Assembly: GCF_019186805.1 (NCBI RefSeq)
Contig: NZ_CP066783.1
Coordinates: 186,001 to 250,000 of the forward strand
From: Comamonas fluminis
Lineage (GTDB): Bacteria; Pseudomonadota; Gammaproteobacteria; Burkholderiales; Burkholderiaceae_C
Direction: 5' to 3'
Length of the DNA stretch: 64,000 bases
The notes below the pieces were generated by a model that worked only from the letters and a program-made list of their open reading frames with translations, had not been told where the DNA came from and made no database searches. Both the position numbers and the translations under genes were made by a program. Below are positions 52,267 through 61,964 of this stretch, piece after piece. Each line of letters begins with the position of its first letter. The first letter of the stretch is position 1.

Positions 52267-53724
52267 TCAGGCCAGCTTGGCCTTGAGCAGCTCGTTGACC
52301 TGACCGGGGTTGGCCTTGCCCTTCGAAGCCTTCATCACCTGACCGACCAGGGCGTTAAACGCCTTGTCCTTGCCAGCGCGGTATTGCTCCACGTTGCCGG
52401 GGTTGGCGGCGATCACTTCGTCAATGATGGCTTCCAGCGCGCCGCTGTCGTTCATTTGCTTGAGGCCCTTGGCTTCAATCACGGCGTCTACGTCGTTGCC
52501 TTCACCGGTCCACAGCACTTCAAACACCTGCTTTGCGGCGTTGTTGCTGATGGTGCCGTCGCTGATGCGGGCAATCATGGCGCCCAGCTGGGCGCTGGAT
52601 ACCTTGACGGCGTCCATGCCGATTTCTTCCATGTTCAGGCGGCGCGAGATTTCGCCCATCACCCAGTTGGAAGCCAGTTTGGGCTGCTGGCACACGGCGG
52701 CGGTCTGCTCAAAGTAGGCGGCCACGGCCTGGCTCTGGGTCAGGATGGTGGCGTCGTACTCGGGCAGGCCATAGCTTTCGACAAAGCGGGCAGCCATGGC
52801 GCGGGGCAGCTCGGGCATGTCGGCCTTTACACGCTCCACCCATTCGGGGGCGACGACCAGCGGGGGCAGGTCGGGGTCGGGGAAGTAGCGGTAGTCGGCC
52901 GCGTCTTCCTTGGTGCGCATGGCACGGGTTTCGCCCGTGTCGGGGTTGAACAGCACGGTGGCCTGCTGGATTTTGTGGCCGTCTTCAATCTGCTCGATCT
53001 GCCAGAGGATTTCGTAGTCGATGGCGATCTGCATATTCCTGAACGAGTTCAGGTTCTTGATCTCGCGGCGGGTGCCCAGTGGCTGGCCGGGCTTGCGCAC
53101 GGACACGTTGGCGTCGCAGCGGAAAGAGCCTTCCTGCATATTGCCGTCGCAGATGCCGATCCAGGTGACGATCTTGTGCAGTTCCTTGGCGTAGGCCACG
53201 GCTTCAGCAGTCGAACGGATATCGGGCTCTGTCACGATTTCCAGCAGCGGCGTGCCGGCGCGGTTCAAATCGATGCCGGACTGGCCGATGAACTCGTCGT
53301 GCACCGATTTACCTGCGTCTTCTTCCAGGTGGGCACGCACCAGACGCACGGTCTTGAGGACGTTTTCCTTGCCTTCTTCCAGATAGAAGCTGACTTCACC
53401 GCCTTGCACCACGGGAATCTCGAACTGCGAGATCTGGTAGCCCTTGGGCAGGTCGGGGTAGAAGTAGTTCTTGCGGGCAAAAATACTGCGCGGCGCAATC
53501 ACCGAGCCCAGCGACAGGCCGAGCTTGATGGCGCATTCCACGGCCTTTTTGTTCATGACCGGCAAGGTGCCGGGCAGGGCCAGGTCCACGGGGCTGGATT
53601 GGGTATTGGGCTCGGCACCAAAAGCGGTGCTGGCGCGGCTGAAGATTTTGCTGTTGGTGGCCAGCTGGGCGTGGGTCTCGAAGCCGATGACGACTTCGTA
53701 GCCATTGATCAGTTTCACAGTCAT
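52267..53724 (-). CDS. gatB: Asp/Glu-tRNA amidotransferase subunit B
   Basis: A 485-residue GatB. The cradle domain begins [20 protein letters not shown] and holds [40 protein letters not shown] and [15 protein letters not shown]; the C-terminal tail domain is the GatB/Yqey domain (about 335-485, [20 protein letters not shown]). It activates Glu-tRNAGln or Asp-tRNAAsn with ATP and transfers ammonia delivered by GatA. Third gene of the leftward gatC-gatA-gatB operon. Confidence 0.96.
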   Translation of the reverse strand: MTVKLINGYEVVIGFETHAQLATNSKIFSRASTAFGAEPNTQSSPVDLALPGTLPVMNKKAVECAIKLGLSLGSVIAPRSIFARKNYFYPDLPKGYQISQFEIPVVQGGEVSFYLEEGKENVLKTVRLVRAHLEEDAGKSVHDEFIGQSGIDLNRAGTPLLEIVTEPDIRSTAEAVAYAKELHKIVTWIGICDGNMQEGSFRCDANVSVRKPGQPLGTRREIKNLNSFRNMQIAIDYEILWQIEQIEDGHKIQQATVLFNPDTGETRAMRTKEDAADYRYFPDPDLPPLVVAPEWVERVKADMPELPRAMAARFVESYGLPEYDATILTQSQAVAAYFEQTAAVCQQPKLASNWVMGEISRRLNMEEIGMDAVKVSSAQLGAMIARISDGTISNNAAKQVFEVLWTGEGNDVDAVIEAKGLKQMNDSGALEAIIDEVIAANPGNVEQYRAGKDKAFNALVGQVMKASKGKANPGQVNELLKAKLA

Positions 53725-53827
53725 TGTTCTGTGTGTCCTAACTGCTAAAAGAGAAGCGGCTTGCGCATGTTTTTTATCGATTTCAGTCTGAAGTCCAATA
53801 AATACGTGCGCAGGCTGCTATTAATTT

Positions 53828-55318
53828 TTAAATGCCCTTGGGGCTCTTCAGGTGGAAGTCGGTCGCTTGCTGGAAGCGGTGGGCCGCGTTCAGCAGCTTG
53901 GCTTCGCTGAAGTAATTGCCGATCAGCTGCAGGCCCACGGGCATGCCGCCTTCACCAAAGCCTGCGGGCAGGCTCATGCCGGGCAGGCCGGCCAGCGATG
54001 CGGGCAGGGTAAAGATGTCGGCCAGGTAGTTGGTCACCGGGTCGGCCTTGCCGCCAATAGCCCAGGCCGTGGTGGGGGCAGCGGCACCGGCGATCACGTC
54101 GCAGTCCTTGAAGGCGGCCTGGAAGTCGTCGGCAATCATGCGGCGGATCTTCTGGGCTTGCAGGTAGTAAGCGTCGTAGTAGCCTTCGCTTAATACATAG
54201 GCGCCGATCATGATGCGGCGCTTGACCTCGTCGCCAAAGCCTTCGGCGCGGGTCTTTTTGTACATATCGTTGAGGTCGGTGTAGTCCTTGGCGCGGTGGC
54301 CGAACTTCACGCCGTCAAAACGGCTCAGGTTGGACGAGGCTTCTGCGGGCGCCAGGATGTAGTACACGGGCACGGACAGCTCGGTGCGCGGCAGCGTCAC
54401 GGGCACCAGCTTGGCACCCAGCTTTTCGTATTCCTTGAGGGCAGCGTCCACGGCGGTGCGCACATCGGCGCTCAGGCCTTCGCCAAAGAATTCGGCGGGG
54501 ATGCCGATGCGCAGGCCTTCGATCGAGTCATTCAACTTGGCGCTGAAATCTTCGGCAGGGTAGTCCAGGCTGGTGGAGTCGCGGTCCAGATCGGGGCCGC
54601 ACATCTCGCTCAGCAGCAGCGCGCAGTCTTCGGCGCTGCGGCCCATGGGGCCGGCTTGGTCGAGGCTGGAGGCAAACGCGATCATGCCGTAGCGGCTGGC
54701 GCGGCCGTAGGTGGGCTTGATGCCGGTGACGCCGCAGAATGATGCGGGCTGGCGAATCGAGCCACCGGTGTCGGTGCCGGTCACGGCCGGGGCCAGACGC
54801 GCGGCCACGGCTGCGGCAGAGCCACCGGACGAGCCGCCGGGCACGCGATCTGTGTTCCAGGGGTTGCGCACGGGCTGGGCCGCGTCAAAGCCTACGGGGG
54901 CGATAGCCGAGTTTTCGTTAGCGCCGCCCATGGCGAATTCGTCGCAGTTGAGCTTGCCCAGGGTGACCACACCGGCGTCGGCCAGTTTGCGCACCACGGT
55001 GGCATCAAACGGCGACTTGTAGCCTTCCAGCATCTTGCTGGCGGCGGTAGTGGGGAAGTCCTTGGTGACGAAGATGTCCTTGTGCGCGATGGGCACACCG
55101 GCCAGCTTGCCGCCCTTGCCTTCGGCGATCAGGGCGTCTGCGGCCTTGGCTTGCGCCAGGGTGGTGTCTTCGTTGATGGAGACAAAAGCTCCCAGGTTCT
55201 GGTGCTGCTTGGCGCGGGCCAGAAAGTGCTGGGCGGCTTCCGTGGCAGACACTTGCTTGGCACGCAGTTGCGCGGCCAGTTCGGCCACGCTTAGGTTGTG
55301 GAGTTCGGTTTGGCTCAT
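53828..55318 (-). CDS. gatA: Asp/Glu-tRNA amidotransferase subunit A
   Basis: A 496-residue amidase-signature enzyme that hydrolyses glutamine for GatB. The catalytic Ser-cisSer-Lys triad is visible as Lys in [14 protein letters not shown] and the two serines in [20 protein letters not shown], with [20 protein letters not shown] before them. The length is normal. About 100 bp, containing a reverse copy of the dispersed repeat, separate it from gatB, and 21 bp from gatC. Confidence 0.96.
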   Translation of the reverse strand: MSQTELHNLSVAELAAQLRAKQVSATEAAQHFLARAKQHQNLGAFVSINEDTTLAQAKAADALIAEGKGGKLAGVPIAHKDIFVTKDFPTTAASKMLEGYKSPFDATVVRKLADAGVVTLGKLNCDEFAMGGANENSAIAPVGFDAAQPVRNPWNTDRVPGGSSGGSAAAVAARLAPAVTGTDTGGSIRQPASFCGVTGIKPTYGRASRYGMIAFASSLDQAGPMGRSAEDCALLLSEMCGPDLDRDSTSLDYPAEDFSAKLNDSIEGLRIGIPAEFFGEGLSADVRTAVDAALKEYEKLGAKLVPVTLPRTELSVPVYYILAPAEASSNLSRFDGVKFGHRAKDYTDLNDMYKKTRAEGFGDEVKRRIMIGAYVLSEGYYDAYYLQAQKIRRMIADDFQAAFKDCDVIAGAAAPTTAWAIGGKADPVTNYLADIFTLPASLAGLPGMSLPAGFGEGGMPVGLQLIGNYFSEAKLLNAAHRFQQATDFHLKSPKGI

Positions 55319-55339
55319 GTTCTTGTGCTTCCTGCGCGT

Positions 55340-55639
55340 TTACTCGATGACCTTGGGCACGAGGAAGTAACCCTTTTCGGCTGCGGGGGCGTTTTGCATG
55401 TTGGCGTCGCGGTTATTGGTCTCGCTTACCAAATCGTCACGTAGCCGTAAGGCGATGTCCTGAATCGCGGCAACTGGATGTGACAAAGGGCTGACGCCTG
55501 AAGTATCCACAGCCTGCATCTTTTCGACGATGCCGAAAAAATTGTTTAGTTGCGCGAGCATGCGCTCACTTTCGTCTTGCGACAGTTCGAGGCGGGCCAG
55601 ATTGGCGATACGCGCAATGTCTTGATCGTTCAGTGCCAT
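55340..55639 (-). CDS. gatC: Asp/Glu-tRNA amidotransferase subunit C
   Basis: A 99-residue GatC wrapping GatA and GatB. Family text: [40 protein letters not shown] and [10 protein letters not shown], ending in [11 protein letters not shown]. First gene of the gat operon. It is divergent from mreB with about 210 bp between, where both promoters must lie. Confidence 0.94.
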   Translation of the reverse strand: MALNDQDIARIANLARLELSQDESERMLAQLNNFFGIVEKMQAVDTSGVSPLSHPVAAIQDIALRLRDDLVSETNNRDANMQNAPAAEKGYFLVPKVIE

Positions 55640-55851
55640 AGAAATTATTTAACAGGGCAGCCGCATGTAAAGCAGTGTTTCTAACCCTGACAGTAGAAGT
55701 TATTCACAGGGGATACGGTATTATCTCGGCTTTGCCGCAATACCTCCGACCGGCTGGTCATTGTGCAAAAAAAGCCCACCCACCCAGACTCCATTACCTT
55801 ACACCCCGGCGACGGTTGCCGACGCGCTAGCCGTGCCTGAGAGGACCTTGA

Positions 55852-56895
<1,044 letters not shown>

Positions 56896-57064
56896 TCGCT
56901 GGAGAATGTAGAACTCAGCAGCGCGCAGCCCGTATGCGTGCTGCTGGCCCCATTGACCAAACAGGGCTTGAGTCCGTGATACGCCTGCACACCGCGCTCT
57001 CTTTTTGCATGTCTTCTTCCCGGGCAGGGAAGCGGGCATCCCTGGTCACGCAAACGGGACGCTC

Positions 57065-58081
57065 ATGACACTGGAAACGCTGGATCATCGTGCGCCATCG
57101 CTGTTCAAGCAGCAGGCTTCCCGCACCTCGCAGCTAGCTCTCTACAGCGCCTTGGCGCTGTTTTTGATGGTGGCGGATGCGCGTTTCAAGATCACGGCAC
57201 CAGTGCGCGCAGCCGTTTCTGCGGCCCTGGCGCCCGTGCAGTGGCTGGTGGCCCAGCCGGTGCAGGCCTACCAAAACGCCAGCCGCTATGCCGAAGTGCA
57301 GCAGCAGGCCGTGGCCCGCGAGGACGCAGCGCGCAAGGATCTGGTGGTGATGGCTCAGCGCGCCGAGCTGGCGGAAGAACTGATCAAGGAAAACGAGCAC
57401 CTGCGCGCCATGCTGGAGTTGCGCGAGCGCACCTTGACCCCCGGGCAGGTGGCCGAGGTGGTCTATGACAGCCCCGACCCCTATACGCGCCGAGTGGTGA
57501 TCGACAAGGGGCAGGTGGACAAGATTGCGCCGGGCTCCCCCGTGCTGGATGAAAAAGGTGTGATCGGGCAGGTCACACGCGTCTATCCGGCGCGTGCAGA
57601 AGTGACCCTGCTGATTGACCGCGATCAGGCCATTCCCGTCTTCAACCCACGTACTGGTGCACGCAGCGTGGCCTATGGCGATGCATCTTCCACGCGTGCC
57701 GGTGGGCTGGAGCTGCGTTTCATGCCCAGCAATGCCGATGTACAGGTGGGCGACCTGCTGACCACCAGTGGTGTCGATGGTCTGTATCCCCAAGGGCTGC
57801 CCGTGGCCAAGGTGATTACCGTGGACCGCCGGGCCGACTCGGCCTTTACCCGTATTTACTGTGAGCCCGTGGGCAAGGTGCAGGGTGTGCGCCATGTCAT
57901 GGTGCTGCAGCCGCTGAACCGGGCCGAACACCCCGAAGCCGCAAATATGGCCGCGCAGGCCGAGGCTGAAAAGGCCGACCGCGCAGCTCGGGCGCGCAGC
58001 AAGAAGGAAAAAGCGGCTGCCGAAAAAGCCGAAAAAGCAGCAGACAAGCCTGCTGCACAGCCTGCAAAGGACCCCGCATGA
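57065..58081 (+). CDS. mreC: Rod-shape determining protein MreC
   Basis: A 338-residue protein with one N-terminal span (about 23-42), a coiled coil (EELIKENEHLRAMLELRERT) and a periplasmic beta domain (VAEVVYDSPDPYTRRVVIDK, GVIGQVTRVYPARAEVTLLI, TTSGVDGLYPQGLPVAKV). The C-terminus is an unusual Lys/Ala/Glu tail (about 285-338). It links MreB, MreD and PBP2. The ATG at 57065 is preferred over a longer start at 57005. Overlaps mreD by four bases. Confidence 0.94.
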   Translation: MTLETLDHRAPSLFKQQASRTSQLALYSALALFLMVADARFKITAPVRAAVSAALAPVQWLVAQPVQAYQNASRYAEVQQQAVAREDAARKDLVVMAQRAELAEELIKENEHLRAMLELRERTLTPGQVAEVVYDSPDPYTRRVVIDKGQVDKIAPGSPVLDEKGVIGQVTRVYPARAEVTLLIDRDQAIPVFNPRTGARSVAYGDASSTRAGGLELRFMPSNADVQVGDLLTTSGVDGLYPQGLPVAKVITVDRRADSAFTRIYCEPVGKVQGVRHVMVLQPLNRAEHPEAANMAAQAEAEKADRAARARSKKEKAAAEKAEKAADKPAAQPAKDPA

Positions 58082-58596
58082 TCATGCCGCGCGGCCAGCA
58101 GCTGTTGCTGCCGGTCAACCCTCTTTTCATCGTTTTTACGCTGCTGCTGGCGCTGATCATCAACATGCTGCCGCTGGGCCGCATTGTCTGGCTGCCTGAC
58201 TGGCTGATGGTCTTGCTGGCCTTCTGGAGCCTGAATCAGCCCCAGCGCGTGGGCCTGGGCATTGCCTTTGTGCTGGGTCTCATCATGGATGTGGACCGTG
58301 GCTCGCTGCTGGGTCAGCATGCGCTGGCCTATACCTTGCTGGTGTATGTGACTGGCTGGATGAGTCGTCGTCTGCTCTGGTTCTCCAGCCCCATACAGGC
58401 GCTGCATCTGCTGCCGCTGTTTGCGCTGGCCCATGGCGTGCAGGTGCTGCTGCGTGTGGCGGTGGGTGGCATTTTCCCCGGCCCGCTGATGCTGATTGCA
58501 CCCGTCATTGAAACGGTGCTCTGGCCCATCGTCAGTGTCCTGCTGCTGGCGCCGCAGCGCCGTGCGCCGGATAGTGACGAAAACCGACCGCTGTGA
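58078..58596 (+). CDS. mreD: Rod-shape determining protein MreD
   Basis: A 172-residue membrane protein with five to six spans. FWSLNQPQRVGLGIAFVLGL followed by MDVDRGSLLGQHALAYTLL is the conserved central motif (G-x-x-x-D-x-x-x-G-x-x-L-G). Its ATG overlaps the mreC stop (ATGA). Works with MreC and PBP2 in the elongasome. Confidence 0.93.
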   Translation: MIMPRGQQLLLPVNPLFIVFTLLLALIINMLPLGRIVWLPDWLMVLLAFWSLNQPQRVGLGIAFVLGLIMDVDRGSLLGQHALAYTLLVYVTGWMSRRLLWFSSPIQALHLLPLFALAHGVQVLLRVAVGGIFPGPLMLIAPVIETVLWPIVSVLLLAPQRRAPDSDENRPL

Positions 58597-58605
58597 CCAT
58601 GTTGC

Positions 58606-58705
58606 TCCCCCTGAGTCGCTTCGCGCCTTCCCCCTCTCTCGCTTCGCGGGAGGGGGACAACAGCATCGCTGCGGGGCGGCCCTTGCTCGCTGTTTCTGAG
58701 TTGCG
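58606..58705 (+). repeat. GC-rich interspersed repeat, copy 2
   Basis: Blocks TCCCCCTGAGTCGCTTCGCG, CCTTCCCCCTCTCTCGCTTC, GGGAGGGGGACAACAGCATC, CGGGGCGGCCCTTGCTCGCT and GTTTCTGAGTTG, as in copy 1 after pntB. Here it sits inside the mreD-mrdA interval, in the middle of an essential gene cluster. Confidence 0.7.
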
Positions 58706-58762
58706 GCAGTGGCAGCTTCACACATCGCTCTCGGTTGAGCGTCGATGCTTGGGATCCCGCAG

Positions 58763-60715
58763 ATGATGGAGATTCGCAATACCGAGGCTGAGCTGCAGCG
58801 CTTTCGGCTGCGTGCTGTTGTCATGGGCGGGGTGGTGCTGCTGGCGTTTTGCGTGCTGGTGTCGCGCCTGCTGGTGTTGCAGGTGGAGCGGCATGAGGAG
58901 CTGGCCGAGCGGGCCGAGAGCAATCGCACGGCGGTGGTGCCGATTGTGCCTAACCGGGGGCAGATTCTGGACCGTAATGGCGTAGTGCTTGCGAGTAATT
59001 ACTCCGCTTACACGCTTGAGATTACGCGATCCAAGGTTGAGGATCTGGACGAGACGATTGATGGCTTGTCCGAAATCATGGAGATCACTCCGCGTGACCG
59101 GCGCAAGTTCAAGCGGTTGATGGATGACTCCAAAAGCTTTGAGTCCATCCCCATTCGTTCGCGTCTGACGGATGAGGAAGTCGCCAAGTTTGCGGCGCAG
59201 CGCTATCGCTTTCCGGGCGTGGATATCAAGGCGCGTCTGTTCAGAACCTATCCAATGAAGGAGACGGCCAGCCACATCATTGGCTATATCGGTCGTATCA
59301 ATCAAAGGGAAAAAGAAGATATTGATGACTCCGACGACGCGGCTAACTATCGCGGTACCGAAGTCATTGGCAAGCTGGGCGCCGAAAAAAGCTACGAGCA
59401 GCAACTGCATGGCCAGACTGGCTGGGAGGAGATGGAAACCTCGGCAGGTGGCCACGCCGTGCGCAAGCTGGGCAGCCGCCCCGCGACGCCGGGCAACAGC
59501 CTGCAGCTGTCCATAGACATCAAGCTGCAGAAGATGATTGAAGACCTCTACGGCAACCGCCGTGGGGTGGCGATTGCGATGGACCCGCGCAATGGCGAGG
59601 TGCTGGCCATGGTCAGCAAGCCCACGTATGACCCGAATCTGTTTGTCGATGGCATCGACCAGGAGAACTGGAAGGCGCTGAACGAGTCTCTGGATCGCCC
59701 CTTGCTCAACCGTTCCATGCGCGGCACATACCCCGTGGGCTCAACCTACAAGCCGTTCATGGGGCTGGCGGGCATGGAAACCGGCAAGCGCACCCCGGGC
59801 ACGGTGATTCAGGACGGTGGCTCCTGGACTTTTGGGGGGCACACCTTCCGCTCCGGTCACGCGCTGGGGCCGGTTGATCTGGTGCGCGCCATTCAGCACT
59901 CCAGCAACGTCTATTTCTACACGCTGGCCAATGAAATGGGCGTGGATGCGATTCACGACTTCATGAAACCCCTGGGCTTTGGCCAGATCACCGGCATTGA
60001 CCTGCCCGGTGAAGTGCGCGGCGTGCTGCCCAGCAAGGAGTGGAAGCGCAACACCTACAAGCGCGCCGCCCAGCAGCAATGGTTTGCGGGCGAGACGATC
60101 TCGCTGGGCATTGGTCAGGGCTACAACAACTTCACCATCCTGCAGCTATCGCATGCGCTGGCTACGCTGGTGAACAACGGCATCAGCAACACCCCGCATG
60201 TGGGCAAGGAACTGATCGACTCTGTCTCTGGCACCCGCACGGCCATTGTTCAGCCTGCGCCTGTCAATCTGGGCTACAAGCAAAGCAATGTCGATGCGGT
60301 CAAGCGCGGCATGGTGGGCGTGGTGACGGGGGGCACAGGGCGCGCCGTGTTCGGTGGCGCGGCCTATATGTCAGGCGGTAAGACGGGTACAGCCCAGGCC
60401 GTGACCGTGGGCCAGAAGGAAAAGTACAACGCCGCGCGTCTGGCCGAATACCAGCGCGACCATTCGCTCTATATCGCCTACGGCCCGGCCGAGAACCCCA
60501 AGGTTGCGGTGGCCGTGATTGTGGAAAACGCCGGTTTTGGTGCGGCTGCAGCCGCACCTATTGCGCGCCGCATTCTGGACTACTGGCTGGTGGGCAACTA
60601 CCCCAGCGAGGCCGACATTGCCGCTGTGCGCATCGGCAAGGCTGGTGCGCCCATTGGTACGCCACGCCGGGTGGAAGATATCTCGGTGCACCCGGAAGAA
60701 GAGCCTACGCCCTGA
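58763..60715 (+). CDS. mrdA: Penicillin-binding protein 2 (peptidoglycan transpeptidase)
   Basis: A 650-residue class B PBP. A single span (about 20-40) is followed by the pedestal domain (IVPNRGQILDRNGVVLASNY near 60) and the transpeptidase domain: active-site GSTYKPF with Ser near 327, the SSN triad in HSSNVYFY, and GGKTGTAQA with the KTG triad near 540. It crosslinks lateral wall peptidoglycan in the MreBCD complex. The double ATG at 58763/58766 gives the usual N-terminus (EIRNTEAELQRFRLR); ATG 58745 is possible. RodA, which often follows, is absent. Confidence 0.95.
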   Translation: MMEIRNTEAELQRFRLRAVVMGGVVLLAFCVLVSRLLVLQVERHEELAERAESNRTAVVPIVPNRGQILDRNGVVLASNYSAYTLEITRSKVEDLDETIDGLSEIMEITPRDRRKFKRLMDDSKSFESIPIRSRLTDEEVAKFAAQRYRFPGVDIKARLFRTYPMKETASHIIGYIGRINQREKEDIDDSDDAANYRGTEVIGKLGAEKSYEQQLHGQTGWEEMETSAGGHAVRKLGSRPATPGNSLQLSIDIKLQKMIEDLYGNRRGVAIAMDPRNGEVLAMVSKPTYDPNLFVDGIDQENWKALNESLDRPLLNRSMRGTYPVGSTYKPFMGLAGMETGKRTPGTVIQDGGSWTFGGHTFRSGHALGPVDLVRAIQHSSNVYFYTLANEMGVDAIHDFMKPLGFGQITGIDLPGEVRGVLPSKEWKRNTYKRAAQQQWFAGETISLGIGQGYNNFTILQLSHALATLVNNGISNTPHVGKELIDSVSGTRTAIVQPAPVNLGYKQSNVDAVKRGMVGVVTGGTGRAVFGGAAYMSGGKTGTAQAVTVGQKEKYNAARLAEYQRDHSLYIAYGPAENPKVAVAVIVENAGFGAAAAAPIARRILDYWLVGNYPSEADIAAVRIGKAGAPIGTPRRVEDISVHPEEEPTP

Positions 60716-60754
60716 TTTTGATAGCGCCTGGCGCTTGTCTTATAAGGGCTTAAC
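60715..60754 (+). repeat. Dispersed intergenic repeat copy after mrdA
   Basis: ATTTTGATAGCGCCTGGCGC, then TATAAGGGCTTAACG; it begins at the last base of the mrdA stop codon and reaches the stop of the convergent TSUP gene. Confidence 0.6.
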
Positions 60755-61508
60755 GCAGAAAAGCGTCATATCCCGTCTTCAGAATCAGCAGGCTCACCAC
60801 GCCGATGAAGATGGTGCGCACAAAGCCCGTGCCGTGGCGCAGCGCCATCCAGGTGCCCAGCATGCTGCCCAGCACATTGGCCACGGCCAGCGGCACGGCA
60901 AAGTGCCACCACACATGGCCTTTGAGCGAAAACAGCAGCAGCGCCGCAGCGTTGGAGGCCAGGTTCAGCAGCTTGGCGCTGGCCGATGCGTTCAGAAAGT
61001 CATAGCCCAGCAGGCGCACGAACAAAAACACAAAGAAGCTGCCCGTGCCGGGGCCGAAGAAACCGTCATAAAAGCCGATCAGCAGACCAATGGCGCTGGC
61101 CGTCAGCATTTCGGCGCGGCCAGCCAGACGTGGCTCGTGGTCGCGGCCCAGTTCCTTCTTGGCCAGGGTGTAGAGCAGCACGCCCAGCAAGATAAAAGGC
61201 AGCAGCTTGCGCAGAAAATCCGGAGAAATTTCCGTCACAGCCCATGCGCCCGCAAAAGCACCCACCAGTGTGGTGCCAATGGCGGGCAGCAAGGTGGCCC
61301 AGGTGATGTGCACGCGTTTGCTGAACTGCCAGGCCGAGATACCTGTTCCCCAGACGGCGGCGCTCTTGTTGGTGCCAAACAGCGTGGCTGGCGTGGTTGT
61401 GGGAAAGGCCGCAAACATGGCCGGCACCAGAATCAGGCCGCCCCCGCCCACGATGGCATCCACAAAGCCGGCCAGTGCCGAGGCGAGAGAAACAAGAATC
61501 CATTCCAT
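60750..61508 (-). CDS. TSUP family transporter (TauE/SafE, YfcA-like)
   Basis: A 252-residue membrane protein with about eight spans. FVDAIVGGGGLILVPAMFAA and FGTNKSAAVWGTGISAWQFS at the N-terminus, with the mirrored GFYDGFFGPGTGSFFVFLFV and FLNASASAKLLNLASNAAAL in the second half, are the internal repeat of the TauE/SafE family. Such proteins export sulfite or organosulfur compounds and related anions; the exact substrate is unknown. The ATG at 61508 gives the family start. Confidence 0.9.
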   Translation of the reverse strand: MEWILVSLASALAGFVDAIVGGGGLILVPAMFAAFPTTTPATLFGTNKSAAVWGTGISAWQFSKRVHITWATLLPAIGTTLVGAFAGAWAVTEISPDFLRKLLPFILLGVLLYTLAKKELGRDHEPRLAGRAEMLTASAIGLLIGFYDGFFGPGTGSFFVFLFVRLLGYDFLNASASAKLLNLASNAAALLLFSLKGHVWWHFAVPLAVANVLGSMLGTWMALRHGTGFVRTIFIGVVSLLILKTGYDAFLR

Positions 61509-61629
61509 GGTGCAGTGCCCGCAAATAGTGCATGGCCCATGTGCTGAGATCTGGGGCATGCGGGTGATGACCCGGGTGCCGAATTGACCTGGATCGTGCG
61601 GGCAAGATTGTCGCACCTCTGAAAGGCAT

Positions 61630-61657
61630 AAAAAAAGCGCCCTGTGAGGGCGCTTTT
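61630..61657 (-). terminator. Orphan intrinsic terminator
   Basis: AAAAGCGCCCT and AGGGCGCTTTT with a GTG loop; seven T follow on the minus strand. The nearest minus-strand gene end (GMC oxidoreductase, 61965) is over 300 bp away, so it may end a separate short transcript. Confidence 0.8.
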
Positions 61658-61768
61658 AAATGCATCTTTGATGCTTTTTTTGAATGTAGATCTGATTGTG
61701 TGTCGAGTTGTCTCCTCGGCCCCCCATGCCGCTTCGTAGAGCAGCGAGAGTGGGGAGAATGTAAATGT

Positions 61769-61785
61769 TGCACCGCACTGGTGCA
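61769..61785. promoter_or_regulatory. Candidate NtrC binding site
   Basis: TGCACC-GCACT-GGTGCA is an exact match to the NtrC consensus TGCACC-N5-GGTGCA. An additional half site (TTGCACC) lies at 61804-61810. No sigma-54 -24/-12 element was recognised on either strand nearby. Confidence 0.5.
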
Positions 61786-61964
61786 TTGGGGAATTCCCTT
61801 GGGTTGCACCAAAAAAATCTGACAAAGAAAGCCGTTGTCTGGACTACAGAAGGTGTCGGATTGAGATTATTCAAAAACGATAGCACTCAGCGCTTTTGTG
61901 ACAAGCGTTTGACAGATTTGTGACAAAAACGATAAGCAGACATGACTTTCTGGTGAGTTTCGTT

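Larger units (their letters stand above)
61617..61964. other. 348-bp intergenic region between TSUP gene and GMC oxidoreductase gene
   Basis: Contains the orphan terminator, the NtrC-type site, and a reverse-direction SD-like GAGGAGACAAC near 61708-61718 on the minus strand that does not precede any open frame. A dispersed repeat remnant (ACGATAGCACTCAGCGC) lies near 61877. No gene was recognised; a small RNA on the minus strand ending at about 61630 is a possibility. Confidence 0.5.
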
